Shown here in pieces: positions 1-10,704 of a stretch of DNA of 64,000 bases. The DNA is taken from assembly GCA_029532415.1 (NCBI GenBank), contig JAQOTA010000049.1, positions 1-64,000 of the forward strand, written 5' to 3'. The notes under the pieces were generated by a model. It saw nothing but the letters and a program-made list of their open reading frames with translations, was not told the origin of the DNA and searched no databases. Position numbers and translations under genes: made by a program. Source of the stretch: Marasmius tenuissimus (lineage: Eukaryota; Basidiomycota; Agaricomycetes; Agaricales; Marasmiaceae). How positions within the stretch are numbered: position 1 is the first letter of the stretch; the number at the start of each line of letters is the position of its first letter.

Positions 1-306
1 AATCCGTGGACTATATTCAGATCCCGGTATATCCGAAGTCCCGGTTCATACTTCCCGCCATCATATTATGCGGGACTATTGTTCCATTTATCATTTCTAC
101 TTATGATCATATGTACAATTCCTATTATCGTCCTTATATGGTATTCACTATAGTATCTTCATGTATATAAGCTCGTAGTTCTCTACCTGAATCGACAGTG
201 TGCTTGAGCTTCTACGTCTCGCCTCTATCTCTCTAAACTCCTCTCTGGTAAGTAGTAGTATAGCTATGTTGTAGTCCTCTGCGCTAGGCGTCATGCCGGC
301 TCATCA
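1..306 (+). repeat. 5' LTR (first bases cut off by the window edge)
   Basis: Matches 6063-6368 base for base as far as I can read, ending in ...ctcatca before the primer site. The 3' copy begins TGTTGAATCC, so about five bases are missing at the window edge. It carries a TATA-like tatataa at about 164-170, consistent with an internal promoter driving the genomic transcript. Confidence 0.95.
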
Positions 307-318
307 GGTTATGGGCCC
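307..318 (+). other. Primer-binding site matching the initiator tRNA-Met anticodon region
   Basis: The 12 bases directly after the LTR read GGTTATGGGCCC. This is the exact complement of GGGCCCAUAACC, the anticodon stem-loop sequence of eukaryotic initiator tRNA-Met of the animal type, not of a tRNA 3' end. Drosophila copia and yeast Ty5 prime from such an internal half-tRNA. I infer the same for this element. The fungus's own initiator tRNA is not in the window, so the match to it is unchecked. Confidence 0.75.
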
Positions 319-606
319 CGGTTAGCCCGACTACAATGACGAGCGCCTTAATGGCTGCTGTCAGCGACGAGCGCCCCTAGGCTGCTGTCATCGGCTAGCT
401 AGGCTAGACCTGCATGTTGCCATCGACCTCTTAATTGAGTGCTCGATCTATGGCATTGATGTACGTCCTTCGACGACATCGGATCTCAAGGATCCAATGC
501 TCCTTGTTGAGCATAGCGCCTTGATGGCTGCTCCCTGTGTTGATTAGACGCATGCTGATGCTGTCTTTTCTAGATCCAACACCAAACAATCTAACCTCTT
601 ACTACC

Positions 607-3600
607 ATGTTCGACGTTAAGAAATTCTTCTCCGGTCGCTTCAACGGCACTGGTTTTCGCCAGACCTATAACGGCGAAATGGAAGCTGTAACCAAGGCTC
701 AAGGCCTTTATCGTCACCTTACTGGTGCGGCTAAGAAGCCTACGTACCCGCTGGGGGAACCCATTGTTCCGACCATTACGGTCACTACTCCCCCTGGTGG
801 AACTGCTCCGCCTGCAGCTGGAACTGACAGTGACGACGAACCTGATCGTCACCCTCCTACCGAAGCCCAGATCACGGCGTACAATACTGCGCTAGAATCA
901 TGGGAGGAGAAAGATCTCCAGCTGATGGGTATAATTCAGTTGACCTCTACGAAGGAAGTCTTTGAACCTCTCAAGGACATGGACGCTGCTAAAGCCTGGT
1001 CCACCATCGTCACCACCTATGGCGAACCAACCTTGTCTGCCATCTATGGCGACTTCGTCAAGCTGGTGTCATTCCGGCTTACCACTAGCCATCCCCAGGC
1101 TGGCATTGCCAAGTTCAAACATTACATTGAACGTCTTGCCGAGGTCGGGGTTGAACTCCCCGAGTTAATCAAAGCCCTCCTTCTCATCGCAGCTATTCCT
1201 CCCGAATGGGACGCCGCTTCCTCTAAATCTCTTCATGATTTCTCAAGAGATCCTGATAGCGACACTGCCCTCACCGTTGGAGACGTTCATGAAGCCATCA
1301 TGGTTGAATATGAACGTCAGAACCCTCAGCTTGCCAACCGCCTCTCTGCGGTTAAGCGTGCTGGCAACCGCGAGCCATCCTTTGGTCAGCAGCAGCGTCC
1401 GCAGCAGCAACGTCAGCAGCGCGGACAGCAGCAGCGTGGCCAACAGCGTCAACCACAGCAGCAGCAGCAACGCCCTTCTTCGAACCAAAACAACGGTAAG
1501 AAGAAGAAGCAGCAGCAGCGTGGTACCCGCGGTGGTATCAACCAGCATCAGGGTCCCGGCAACGCTGGCGGTAACAACGGTGGTAACAATCGGTCGCATG
1601 GTCACTCCCATCTGGCATCTTATGCATCCGTCGTAGCTTCTCCCGCTCCCATCCGTCCATACTCCTCGATCACCGACCGCAGGGAACGTATCGCGTTGAA
1701 CGCGGTCAATAACTCCTTGCGCGCCGAAATCGCCAGTGCCCCTCCTGTTCGCGCTATGGGATCACCGCCCCCAGCTCACTTCACCGGTCACTGGGACAAG
1801 TCCTGCGACAGCACTGTCCCTCAGCCAGCTGTCAAGAAGAACCCGGCTGCCATGCAGTCCTTCACCGGTTTTAAGCCATCTCAGTCAGTATTTGATGATG
1901 TCCGTGGAGCACGTTCCCTTGCTGACAGACTTGGTGCCCCCAAGACGGCGCGGTATCTCAAACCCTTCGAACAGATCGTCACGTCCGCCACCAATCGTTC
2001 GCTCCAGGACCGCATTGAACAACCACGTGCGTCCTCGTCCAAGCGTCTTTTGGAGGATGATGAGGGATATGAGGGAGCCGGATCTCCTTCTTCTACTTCT
2101 TCTAAACGCTCTCGTAGCGCTGATCCTGATGAAGATGTAGAGATGGACTGGGGATCTGACGACGGTATGGAAGACATGACCTCTCTATTCGGTAATGATG
2201 TTGACGATGATATTGCCGAAGCTGCAGGGGTTGAGGACGTCCCGGATGACGTCTCTCTTGGATCGTTCCACGATGACAGGCAAGTACCATACCTTGACCT
2301 GCTTTCCCAAACTGATGCAAACCTACAGCGCTGCTCCCAATTAGTTGGTATCAGTAGTTCGCGCGGTAGTAGTAGTGATCTGGAATCACTTGTATATTAT
2401 TGTCATGCAATCAGTTCCCACTTCGTGGGGTGTACACAATGTAAGGGAAAGAAAAGTGTGAACAACGCACAGGGTTGGCTCCTTGATTCTGGTGCCTCCT
2501 CTCATTTCACGAATGATTTGAATGATTTCGCTGAATATGAATCGCTTGATGGTCCTATCGTAAATACTGCGAATAAAGGCAACCCTATACAGATCAAGGG
2601 TAAAGGCACAGTCTTCATTAAGCATAACGTTGAAGGACATGACGGGAAACTTACTGAGCGCGTTTCGCGACTCTATCCTGTCTATTACATACCTCAATTG
2701 GACATACGTCTACTATCAATGGGAGAGTTCCTTCAAGATGGTCTATCAATTCGTGGAAACGCGAAGAAGTTGGCCTTCTATTCATCACAGCGACGACAGT
2801 CGCTTGTTTCCTACCCTCATATGCCTGGTCAAACCATTTATTGGGTTCACTCGCGGAAAGCATCTGCTGAGTCTTTAATGGCCAAGTCGGTCGTTTATAA
2901 CGTCGACTACGATATTGAGCATAGACGCTTTGGGCATCCATCGGATAAAGCCCTGAATAAAGCTCGGAAACATACACAAGGTTTCCCACTTGACCTTAAG
3001 ATGCCTACTAAGAAGACACCTCTGTGTCGTGGTTGTGCTGAAGGCAAGATGCATGAGAAATCGTTCCCCAACTCTACAACGAGAGCTTCTAAACCGTTTG
3101 AACGCATACATTCGGATTTGAAGTCGTACCCGGCTGAATCGTATCACCGGTACAAGTACTACATCTCTTTTCTCGATGACTGCACGTCCTACGTTTGGAC
3201 CTCCAAGCTCAAGACGAAAGACGAGGCAGTACCCGCTTTGAGGGACTTCCTTACTATGGTCAAGACGCAATTCAATGCTGTTGTCAAGACCTGGATGTCC
3301 GATGAAGGGGGAGAGTACAAAGGAGAAAAATTCGATGCTGTACTGAAAGAGTATGGGATCCAAAGGGATCAAAGCATACCGTATACACCACAACAAAACG
3401 GTCGTGCTGAACGATTTAACAGGACTATTCATGAGAAGGCTGAAGCTCTTCGCTTTGAAGCTTGTATGCCTCAGTCCTGGTGGGAATTCTGCCATGTGCA
3501 CGCCGTCCACCTCTACAATCGCACTCCTGTGCAACGTTTGAGCTGGCGAACTCCGTTCGAAATGCTTTACGGCGAAGCACCGGATGTTTCACATTTCCGA

Positions 3601-6015
3601 GTTATGGGTTGTGCAGCCTACGTCTTCATTCCTGAAGATCGTAGGAAGAATAAGCTCGCTCCACGAAGCGAGTTGATGACCTTCATCGGCTACCAAGACG
3701 GGATGAAAGGCTTCCTGTTCATGCGAAGTAATAATTCTGTATTCAAAGGTAGCACTGCACTATTCGATGAGACGCTATACAATAAGTGTCCTGATGCCAA
3801 AACTCGTGGCTTCACACCTGTCGGTAGTGAACCATTTACTTTAGGTGAAAATCCCAACATTCCTTCGGAAGATGAAGACTCTGATGACGACGGTTTTGAT
3901 ACTCCATTGCCAGATCTCAGACGTCGCTCCGAACCTTCTAAGAGATCAGAACCTCAGGTTGACGAACCTGCAGGTGGCCCTGCGCCAGGGGATTTGCCAC
4001 TCTCTCAATCTGGTCCTCCGACGCCTCCAGGCGAACCCGCCGTTCCTCCGCCTGCACCAGCAGCGGATGGTCCACGCCGGTCTTCGAGGCAGCGGAAGGG
4101 TACAACGCAACCTGGTAACATATTTGGGGAACAGCGGAACCCAAATAGACCCTCAGATATTGTTCGCGACTTAGAGAATAAGAATACTTGGAGAAACGTC
4201 ACTGGAGACAAAGAACCTTCACATCCAGTTGATCGTCCTAGCTCTTCGCGATCTAGGAAAGGCAAAGGTGGTAAAAAGGGGATTCCTGGTCCACTTCCGC
4301 CTCCGCCTGCTCCAGAACCCAGTGGAAGCACTGAGTCGCATGAGGAAGAAAGCGTAGTCGAAAGACTGACCCAAGAAGGGGGAGTAGGATTCGTGATTTA
4401 CCTGTTGAACAATGCCGTTCCAGTTCACGATTCGCTTCCAACGTCCGATACTCCTGATTTCTCTAACATCAGAGAGTGGACACTCCGCGATATTCTAAAG
4501 TTGCCTGTTGAGCAACAGAAGGAATGGAAGACTGCTTGCCACGAAGAACTTGAGGCACTTCGAAAGCGCAAGGTCTTCGAACTCTGTGACTTGCCTAAAG
4601 GTCGCAAAGCCATCAGAAATAGATGGGTCTTCGACGTCAAGTCGAATGGTCGCAAGAAAGCGAGGCTTGTTGCCAAAGGTTTCTCTCAGGTCGAAGGTGT
4701 CGACTTTGATGAGATCTTCTCACCAGTTGTTCGTTATGAGACTGTTCGTATGATGCTTGCTCTCGCAGCTCTCAAGAACTGGTACATCACTTCTGTTGAT
4801 GTTAAGAATGCCTTCCTTTATGGCGATCTTGTTGAGGAGATTTACATGGAACAACCTGAAGGCTTCAAAGTCAAGGGCCAAGAACGTAAGGTACTACGCC
4901 TGCGTCGCGCATTATATGGACTGAAGCAAGCTGCCCTTGAGTGGTGGCGAACCCTCAGCTCGTCCATGGAAGTATTAGGCTTCAAACGTCTAACTTCTGA
5001 TGCTGGACTCTTCATCTGCAAAGATCCGAAGAGTGGTGAAGTTGTGTATGCGATCATATATGTTGACGATGCACTCTTCATGGGTCCTAACAAAGCTTTT
5101 GTTGACAAGAAGAAAGCCGAGTTCATGGCTCGATGGGAATGTCGTGATATGGGCGATGCTAGCGAATTTCTCCGCATGAGTATTCGTCGCGAAGGCAATA
5201 AGATTATGATTGACCAGAAGGATTATCTGAAGAAAGTCCTTGAACGTTTTGGGATGCAGAATGCGAAAGGTGCTCCTACGCCCTTACCTGCTGGCTATGT
5301 GCCAATTCCCAACGATGGTCCAGTCAATCCTGCCATTCGCTCCAAGTTCCAGTCTGTGATTGGGTCGCTTCTGTACATTATGCTGGGCACACGTCCTGAT
5401 ATTGCCTATGCAGTTACGAAGCTTTCCCAGTTTTCTTCTAATCCAACGAAGGAACACCTCGATAAAGCTCTGTATATCTGCCGCTATCTAGCTGGCACAT
5501 CAGATTATTCACTCGTCTACGATGGTGACTCTGATGGAGGTCTTCTTGCGTTCACAGACTCGGATTGGGCTGCTGATCCTATCAAACGCCGTTCGATTAC
5601 TGGTTATTTCTTTAAGTTAGCAGGCGGCATCTTCTCGTGGCAATCACACGCCCAGAAGACTGTAGCTCTTTCTTCCACTGAGGCTGAGTATATGGCACTG
5701 TCGGATTGCAGTCGTCAAGCTTCCTGGATAAGATCGCTACTCTCTGAACTTGGAATCGACTTGGGTCCTATTCCAATCTGCGGAGACAATCAAGGCTCGA
5801 TCTTCATTGCATCTAATCCGGTTCAAGAACGCCGAACCAAGCACATCGATATCCGATATCACTATATTCGATCGTGTGTTGAAGATGGCAAAGTCGAATT
5901 GTTCTTCATCGAAGGAGTCTATAATCCCGCAGACATGTTTACGAAGAATCTCGGACATGAGAAGTTCTTACGGTTCAGAGATCACCTTGGACTTGAATTC
6001 TATTCGTCCACTTGA
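607..6015 (+). CDS. Copia Gag-Pol polyprotein (1802 aa, single frame)
   Basis: One uninterrupted 1802-residue frame encodes all element proteins. The N-terminal part (to about residue 270) is a copia-type Gag. It is followed by a Gln/Arg- and Lys-rich stretch (about 260-330) where a CCHC zinc knuckle would normally lie; I see no CCHC. Protease: DSGAS with catalytic Asp627. Integrase: zinc motif H772, H777, C807, C810 and catalytic D837, D899, E935 (spacing 61 and 35 residues between them). An acidic, Pro-rich linker follows. Reverse transcriptase: catalytic YVDD at 1485-1488. RNase H: D1651, E1692, D1727, ending in the TKHIDIRYH motif usual for copia. No motif is missing, so the enzyme set should work. 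Gag and Pol share one frame with no visible frameshift, so the way Gag excess is produced is not evident. Confidence 0.97.
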   Translation: MFDVKKFFSGRFNGTGFRQTYNGEMEAVTKAQGLYRHLTGAAKKPTYPLGEPIVPTITVTTPPGGTAPPAAGTDSDDEPDRHPPTEAQITAYNTALESWEEKDLQLMGIIQLTSTKEVFEPLKDMDAAKAWSTIVTTYGEPTLSAIYGDFVKLVSFRLTTSHPQAGIAKFKHYIERLAEVGVELPELIKALLLIAAIPPEWDAASSKSLHDFSRDPDSDTALTVGDVHEAIMVEYERQNPQLANRLSAVKRAGNREPSFGQQQRPQQQRQQRGQQQRGQQRQPQQQQQRPSSNQNNGKKKKQQQRGTRGGINQHQGPGNAGGNNGGNNRSHGHSHLASYASVVASPAPIRPYSSITDRRERIALNAVNNSLRAEIASAPPVRAMGSPPPAHFTGHWDKSCDSTVPQPAVKKNPAAMQSFTGFKPSQSVFDDVRGARSLADRLGAPKTARYLKPFEQIVTSATNRSLQDRIEQPRASSSKRLLEDDEGYEGAGSPSSTSSKRSRSADPDEDVEMDWGSDDGMEDMTSLFGNDVDDDIAEAAGVEDVPDDVSLGSFHDDRQVPYLDLLSQTDANLQRCSQLVGISSSRGSSSDLESLVYYCHAISSHFVGCTQCKGKKSVNNAQGWLLDSGASSHFTNDLNDFAEYESLDGPIVNTANKGNPIQIKGKGTVFIKHNVEGHDGKLTERVSRLYPVYYIPQLDIRLLSMGEFLQDGLSIRGNAKKLAFYSSQRRQSLVSYPHMPGQTIYWVHSRKASAESLMAKSVVYNVDYDIEHRRFGHPSDKALNKARKHTQGFPLDLKMPTKKTPLCRGCAEGKMHEKSFPNSTTRASKPFERIHSDLKSYPAESYHRYKYYISFLDDCTSYVWTSKLKTKDEAVPALRDFLTMVKTQFNAVVKTWMSDEGGEYKGEKFDAVLKEYGIQRDQSIPYTPQQNGRAERFNRTIHEKAEALRFEACMPQSWWEFCHVHAVHLYNRTPVQRLSWRTPFEMLYGEAPDVSHFRVMGCAAYVFIPEDRRKNKLAPRSELMTFIGYQDGMKGFLFMRSNNSVFKGSTALFDETLYNKCPDAKTRGFTPVGSEPFTLGENPNIPSEDEDSDDDGFDTPLPDLRRRSEPSKRSEPQVDEPAGGPAPGDLPLSQSGPPTPPGEPAVPPPAPAADGPRRSSRQRKGTTQPGNIFGEQRNPNRPSDIVRDLENKNTWRNVTGDKEPSHPVDRPSSSRSRKGKGGKKGIPGPLPPPPAPEPSGSTESHEEESVVERLTQEGGVGFVIYLLNNAVPVHDSLPTSDTPDFSNIREWTLRDILKLPVEQQKEWKTACHEELEALRKRKVFELCDLPKGRKAIRNRWVFDVKSNGRKKARLVAKGFSQVEGVDFDEIFSPVVRYETVRMMLALAALKNWYITSVDVKNAFLYGDLVEEIYMEQPEGFKVKGQERKVLRLRRALYGLKQAALEWWRTLSSSMEVLGFKRLTSDAGLFICKDPKSGEVVYAIIYVDDALFMGPNKAFVDKKKAEFMARWECRDMGDASEFLRMSIRREGNKIMIDQKDYLKKVLERFGMQNAKGAPTPLPAGYVPIPNDGPVNPAIRSKFQSVIGSLLYIMLGTRPDIAYAVTKLSQFSSNPTKEHLDKALYICRYLAGTSDYSLVYDGDSDGGLLAFTDSDWAADPIKRRSITGYFFKLAGGIFSWQSHAQKTVALSSTEAEYMALSDCSRQASWIRSLLSELGIDLGPIPICGDNQGSIFIASNPVQERRTKHIDIRYHYIRSCVEDGKVELFFIEGVYNPADMFTKNLGHEKFLRFRDHLGLEFYSST

Positions 6016-6046
6016 TTCGCTCAGATGCGCTTTTTAGCTGCACTTA

Positions 6047-6057
6047 GCGAGGGGGTG
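6047..6057 (+). other. Polypurine tract before the 3' LTR
   Basis: A short purine run (gcgagggggtg) lies immediately upstream of the 3' LTR start, where plus-strand DNA synthesis is primed. The exact boundary depends on whether the LTR starts TGTTGA or two bases earlier, which the truncated 5' LTR cannot settle. Confidence 0.6.
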
Positions 6058-6368
6058 TGTTGAATCCGTGGACTATATTCAGATCCCGGTATATCCGAAG
6101 TCCCGGTTCATACTTCCCGCCATCATATTATGCGGGACTATTGTTCCATTTATCATTTCTACTTATGATCATATGTACAATTCCTATTATCGTCCTTATA
6201 TGGTATTCACTATAGTATCTTCATGTATATAAGCTCGTAGTTCTCTACCTGAATCGACAGTGTGCTTGAGCTTCTACGTCTCGCCTCTATCTCTCTAAAC
6301 TCCTCTCTGGTAAGTAGTAGTATAGCTATGTTGTAGTCCTCTGCGCTAGGCGTCATGCCGGCTCATCA
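6058..6368 (+). repeat. 3' LTR (311 bp)
   Basis: Starts TGTTGAATCC and ends CTCATCA (TG...CA ends). The part overlapping the 5' LTR is identical to it. The following 5 bases are gatct, the candidate target-site duplication. Confidence 0.95.
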
Positions 6369-8219
6369 GATCTATCATGTAGAGATAGTAGTCTTAACAA
6401 CCTACAACATCAGCGATGGCCAGAATGCAGTACCGAAACGGAAGCTGCACGGCCTACTAAACGCTACTCCAAAAAAAAAAAATATCATGTAGAGACAAAT
6501 GAGCAGCCCGCAGGTGATGCTGATTCCCCGACAATCTCGACTTAGGAACGAACGTTGCCATATAAAGCCTTGAGGAGAACAGGCGTATAAGGCTGAAGAG
6601 GGCTGAGGACAAAGAAACCGACATCACAAAGGCGACGCTTATCTGAGCGAGCTGGAACTTGTCGGAGATTGTGGAAATTTTGAGTCGGCGGTCCGGCACG
6701 TCCGAAGAAATTCGGCCGAGTTTTGAGCTTACGCCTCGACTGATGGGCTGACGCGCGCTTAGCGAACCTCCGGATAGTTCTAGATCGCATAGCGATCCAC
6801 TCAACTTAACTTGAGTCCATCCAACTATAAGTCTATAACACGGGGCACCAAGATTTCACGGTCGTGAAACTGGATTCGGGAACCATAAAGGTTACAGCCG
6901 CTAACAAAATGGTAGATAGGTTTCGAATTTTTTCTCGTTCTGCGCCTTTGTTTATACCAAACACCCTAATTTGGAAGCAGTCGGGACATACGTTACTCAA
7001 GGCGCCGGCTCTACCTCACCAAGGAAGGGCTAGAGGCTTCTCTTCCTCATATTATCGGAAATAATGGGTACAGACACCTAGTACCCAAGCGAGAGATATG
7101 TTTCCTCAAGCTGAACACCGTTGTTCGAGTCCTTGTACCTTTGGGTACCGTGTGAGCGTCGGGCCCGCCCTGTCCAAATCGGGGTAGATTGTGTTTGGTA
7201 TAAATAAAAACGCGGAATGAGAAAAAATGAAAAAGCGTCTACAATTATTACAACGGCTGTAACGGGCCTGCGAAGCTACCTTATATAGAAGCTTCGCGTC
7301 CTTTCCGTGTGCTCCTCCAGCCCCCTCGTACAACTCAAATTCTTTCGTTCATAGAACTGTAATATCGCAACCTGAGAGCTCATAAAAATTTATGTTTGCT
7401 GAGTGCTCTACATAAACATTTCGGGATATTGCATGCAGCAAGTTCACTTCCTTGCTGTCGGAGATACTTCCATATTAGGAAGCGGCATCAATTTTCGCAT
7501 CACCTGTAGCACACTGCCCTATAAACGGGTATTGTGTTTCAAAAAAGTTATCGGTCGGAAATCAGTGCCTGCGGGAATTTATCAAGTCAGCAGTCGCAAA
7601 ACCTCAGCATTTTCTTTCGTTGAGGCGTATCTTTACTGGATGGGAAGGGGGTGATTTATTGGGCCGGTCAATCTTTATAGTTCCCAAATCCAGTTCCAGT
7701 TGTGAAATTCTGCCCGGTGCCCCGCGTAACACTCTTCAACCTACTCTCAACCAGATATTCCGGGCACGACCGCGGCAGTCACTTTGACACCCCAGGAGGC
7801 TTCGAGGAGTTCAAGAACTTCTCAATGTCGTCGTGCTCCGTGGGTCCATATCTGAGGATGGTTCCATAAATAGTCCTGGCTCGATGACATGATATAGATG
7901 CATGATTCACGCTATGGTATGATCTGATCGGCAACTTAGTGAATTCAAGTACTAGCCACGCACGTTTCGGACGCCAGTTAGACAACCCAACTTGAAGGAC
8001 CTCTGGACCGGGTAGATGCCCGAGATCTTACCCATACTTGACCAGCTTGTCTGGAATGGTTACGCGCACCGTAGACAGTAAACTCCCGTGATAGAATTAG
8101 GCATCGATGTACAATATGCTACACGATAGAATAAATATAGGGGACCCCATGACAAACAGTTTCTGGCGGGTGTGAGAGCCGCGTTCCGAGGCGAAGCCCT
8201 TTGGAAGCCCCACTTAACT
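6369..8219. other. Gene-free region beside the retrotransposon
   Basis: No frame here shows a recognisable protein or a splice pattern joining into one. It holds a 9-base A run near 6472-6481, two copies of an atcatgtagaga motif (about 6374 and 6484), and the inverted-repeat element at 6891-7263. The rest reads as decayed intergenic DNA, including the 3' flank of the F-box gene that ends at 8220. Confidence 0.6.
6891..7263. mobile_element. MITE-like element with long inverted terminal repeats
   Basis: The left arm (about 6891-6983) is the approximate reverse complement of the right arm (about 7165-7263). Both arms begin gttacagccg when read inward and share blocks such as tttctc(g/a)tt(c/t), tttataccaaaca and a run of T. 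The arms are about 85-95 bp with scattered substitutions, and the 180-bp centre has no coding potential. That fits a non-autonomous DNA element. I see no clear target-site duplication at the ends, so the superfamily is not assigned. Confidence 0.6.
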
Positions 8220-10704
8220 TCAATCCGAAATCTCAATGTACTCCAAGCCATCTTCATCAATCGTGAGGGTCGGTGGTGGCGGTCTTTCCACCTCTACAAC
8301 TTCATCGTCCGAGTCGTCATCTAGGAGATCAATAACTTCTGGAACCTCCGCGCCAGGATCAGCAGGAGGAATCACAACGTGAAACGGAGGCTGATCCATC
8401 GAGGCATCTGCGTGAAGATCGTAGTCCTCCCATTCCCTAATGGCCTCACGGGGGATCTGGTGGCTAATTTTTGAGATAGAACGCGTCAGACACTACTCGA
8501 GGAGAATATTAGCATTCGAGTCAATACCTGAACTGGAGATGCGGGAAGAGCGCCGACCAGGACATCCGTCCAGTGCCCCCATCAGTGCCTTGAAGACACC
8601 TTTTACAGACCCAATCTTCCCGATTACTCGTACAGCTTTCCCAAGATCTCGCCTCGATATTCTTTGCTCGTCGAATGTCGTGTGGTTGTAGACACCTCCA
8701 ATTAACAAGCTTCCGCTCTTGTCGAAGGTGGAAGAGGCCGTGGAGGATCTGAAAGACATCTTCAGTCAACTTTGGGCACCTCAGGTAGGGTACCTACCGC
8801 TTTTCGCCACGGGAACACAGCTCTACCTCGTTCAGACCGGCACAGAGGACATTCAAGCCATGGCGCGAGCTGGTCGACATCTTCAGGAGTTGCAACATCG
8901 GGATGTAGCCCACAAGTTCTAATGATCGCGGTCGCTACTTGCTCGGCCTCTTGATAGTATCTCACGCGATCGCCATCGACGTTCCAAGGTTCCGCTTCCA
9001 AAGTTTTGAGGAGACGAGCGACATCACTTCCACGATTCCGGTATCCAAACCGTAGCGATCTCAGACACTCGTGGAAGAAGATACGAGGGTAAGATACCGG
9101 TTCCGTCGTGCAGTCGCTGCACTTGAAGAACGTCTTTGCTAGTGACAGACGAGACAGATTGCTTCCGGGCGGTAATAAACTGAGGAGTTCGTACCGCTTA
9201 GAGGTACGCCATTCTTCACAGAGGACAGGAAGTTCGTCTGCCAGATCGGCGAAAAGTTCTGGGGTGCTATAGGCGTTGGGGTCCTCGTGTTCTATCATTG
9301 CCTTCACCTTGGGGGTCCAGCATATGTCTGCAGGGGATGGCGAGATGCGGTTAGGAAACTTTCCATTGTGCTCCTGGACTATAGAAGCGATAAGGTGGGG
9401 TCGTCGTTTGAGTGCTTCCTTGCGCCGCTTGCGCTTGAGGGATTCTCTGGTCTCCTCCAAGAGTGGTATTAGACTCGGTAGTATACTCTTCCATACTGAA
9501 ACGAGTTCACCTGAGGCGTAAAAAGCGGGTTATACTGGAGATACATACCTTTTTCGGGGAGAACTACACCTAGTGATTTGATTGCTCTCCTGTCAGCGAT
9601 AGCCTCCGGGTTGGCGTGAGTGAGATGGGCAACCTCATCCGCGTACCCGAGCTCACAGAGACGCCGAGCAATTCTGTATCATGCATCGGACAATCAGCAA
9701 TGTCCGCTTTGTGGAGGTCGACGTACTGATTGCTTCGCGCCTTTCGTGCGTGTTCGTAGTCTGCTTCCTGACGCTGAGCAGATCTCTCCTTGTAAGATCG
9801 CCAGATGTTGGCGTGCTGTAGAAGACGTGAGTGTCGGCGAAAAAGAGGCAGAGAAAAGGGCGGAGTACATGGTTCTCAGTGTTTACGTGTTCCTGTTTTC
9901 TTGCGTGGTACTCGTTCGACGGAAATCCAGCGTTAGATTGGACCTCGGCAATATCTTGAAGTTCGTATACGCTGCATGACGAAGGTCTCCCGTTTGTCGC
10001 ATACGAGTATCGTTCTGAGAGAAGTAGTGGGTATGATGTATATACCAATGGCGGAGGGACATTCGTGAACCTTTAGAAAGAAGGACCCTTAAACAAAACA
10101 AAGGATTCAATCATAGCAAGGTATTGACCGACCTGGGCCCCAAACAAGTGGGGCACAACCGCGTCTTGAATATCCAGAATACGGGGAAGTCGCCTTCTCT
10201 GAGACAATGCTAACAACCAAATTCGACGAAAGTGTTGTTGAGTAAGGCAATCCTTATGGGCTTCGAAATATGATCCTCATACATGGCAATGTTCTGAGAA
10301 GGCCAGGTTCACAAAGTTGGGTTCCGTCATCCCGAGCCTCGGAAATTCAGCCCAGGGAAAGTCGGGGTCTCGAGACAAGACCCGCGTCCACAATTGTCGT
10401 ATAGACTTGGACATGAGAAGGTTGTATAAGGATTGATTCAGTCGAGACAACCTCATTAAATCTGGTGCCTCGAGAAGGGCAAAAATCTGAGCAGAGAGAA
10501 CATGTATGTGAGAACGAGATAAACCTCAGAGCTGAATATGCACACCTCGAATACCACATCCAAAGGCATCTCAGTCATCGCTCGTAGCTTCCCTCTCCCC
10601 GGGGGAATCACCAACCCAGACCCTTCCTTTTCGGCCTGCTTGCGCCTCTTTTTTGTACGGTTTTGTAAGTCATCTGGGGAGTAGGAGTTGAGTTCCGTAT
10701 TCAT
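8220..10704 (-). CDS. F-box domain protein, agaricomycete type (666 aa, 9 exons)
   Basis: Spliced model: 10704-10546, 10486-10283, 10209-10133, 10070-9887, 9815-9727, 9673-9549, 9495-8798, 8748-8528, 8463-8220; the total of 2001 nt is in frame. F-box proteins are substrate receptors of SCF ubiquitin ligases. The F-box begins with EMPLDVVFEI (about residues 47-56) and continues over the first intron with LEAPDLMRLSR and an LLMSKSI..LW segment. It is followed by a CxxC pair before and after FWIFKTR, as in the large agaricomycete F-box family. The middle is helical and charged, a further CxxC cluster lies near FKCSDC and WLECPLC, and the C-terminus is acidic, ending EYIEISD. All eight introns are 49-73 nt with GT-AG ends. 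The start is the first ATG compatible with the frame; an upstream non-coding or short exon is possible. The substrate is unknown. Confidence 0.85.

Larger units (their letters stand above)
1..6368 (+). mobile_element. Ty1/copia LTR retrotransposon, apparently intact and recent
   Basis: A full copia-type element in canonical order: LTR (1-306, missing its first about 5 bases), primer site, leader, one long gag-pol frame (607-6015) with protease, integrase, reverse transcriptase and RNase H, purine tract, and 3' LTR (6058-6368). Integrase lies before reverse transcriptase, which defines Pseudoviridae/copia rather than gypsy. The leader (319-606) carries imperfect direct repeats of gacgagcgcc followed by a ggctgctgtca-like run. 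The two LTRs read identical over the visible 306 bases and the frame has no stop, so the insertion is probably recent and may be active. The 5 bases after the 3' LTR (gatct, 6369-6373) should be repeated just upstream of the window if it transposed with a 5-bp target duplication. Confidence 0.95.

Noticed and set aside
1243..1611. Minus-strand frame of 122 codons over the Gag region, rich in Leu
   Set aside because: Mirror image of the Gln/Arg-rich low-complexity stretch of Gag; the plus strand is the coding one.
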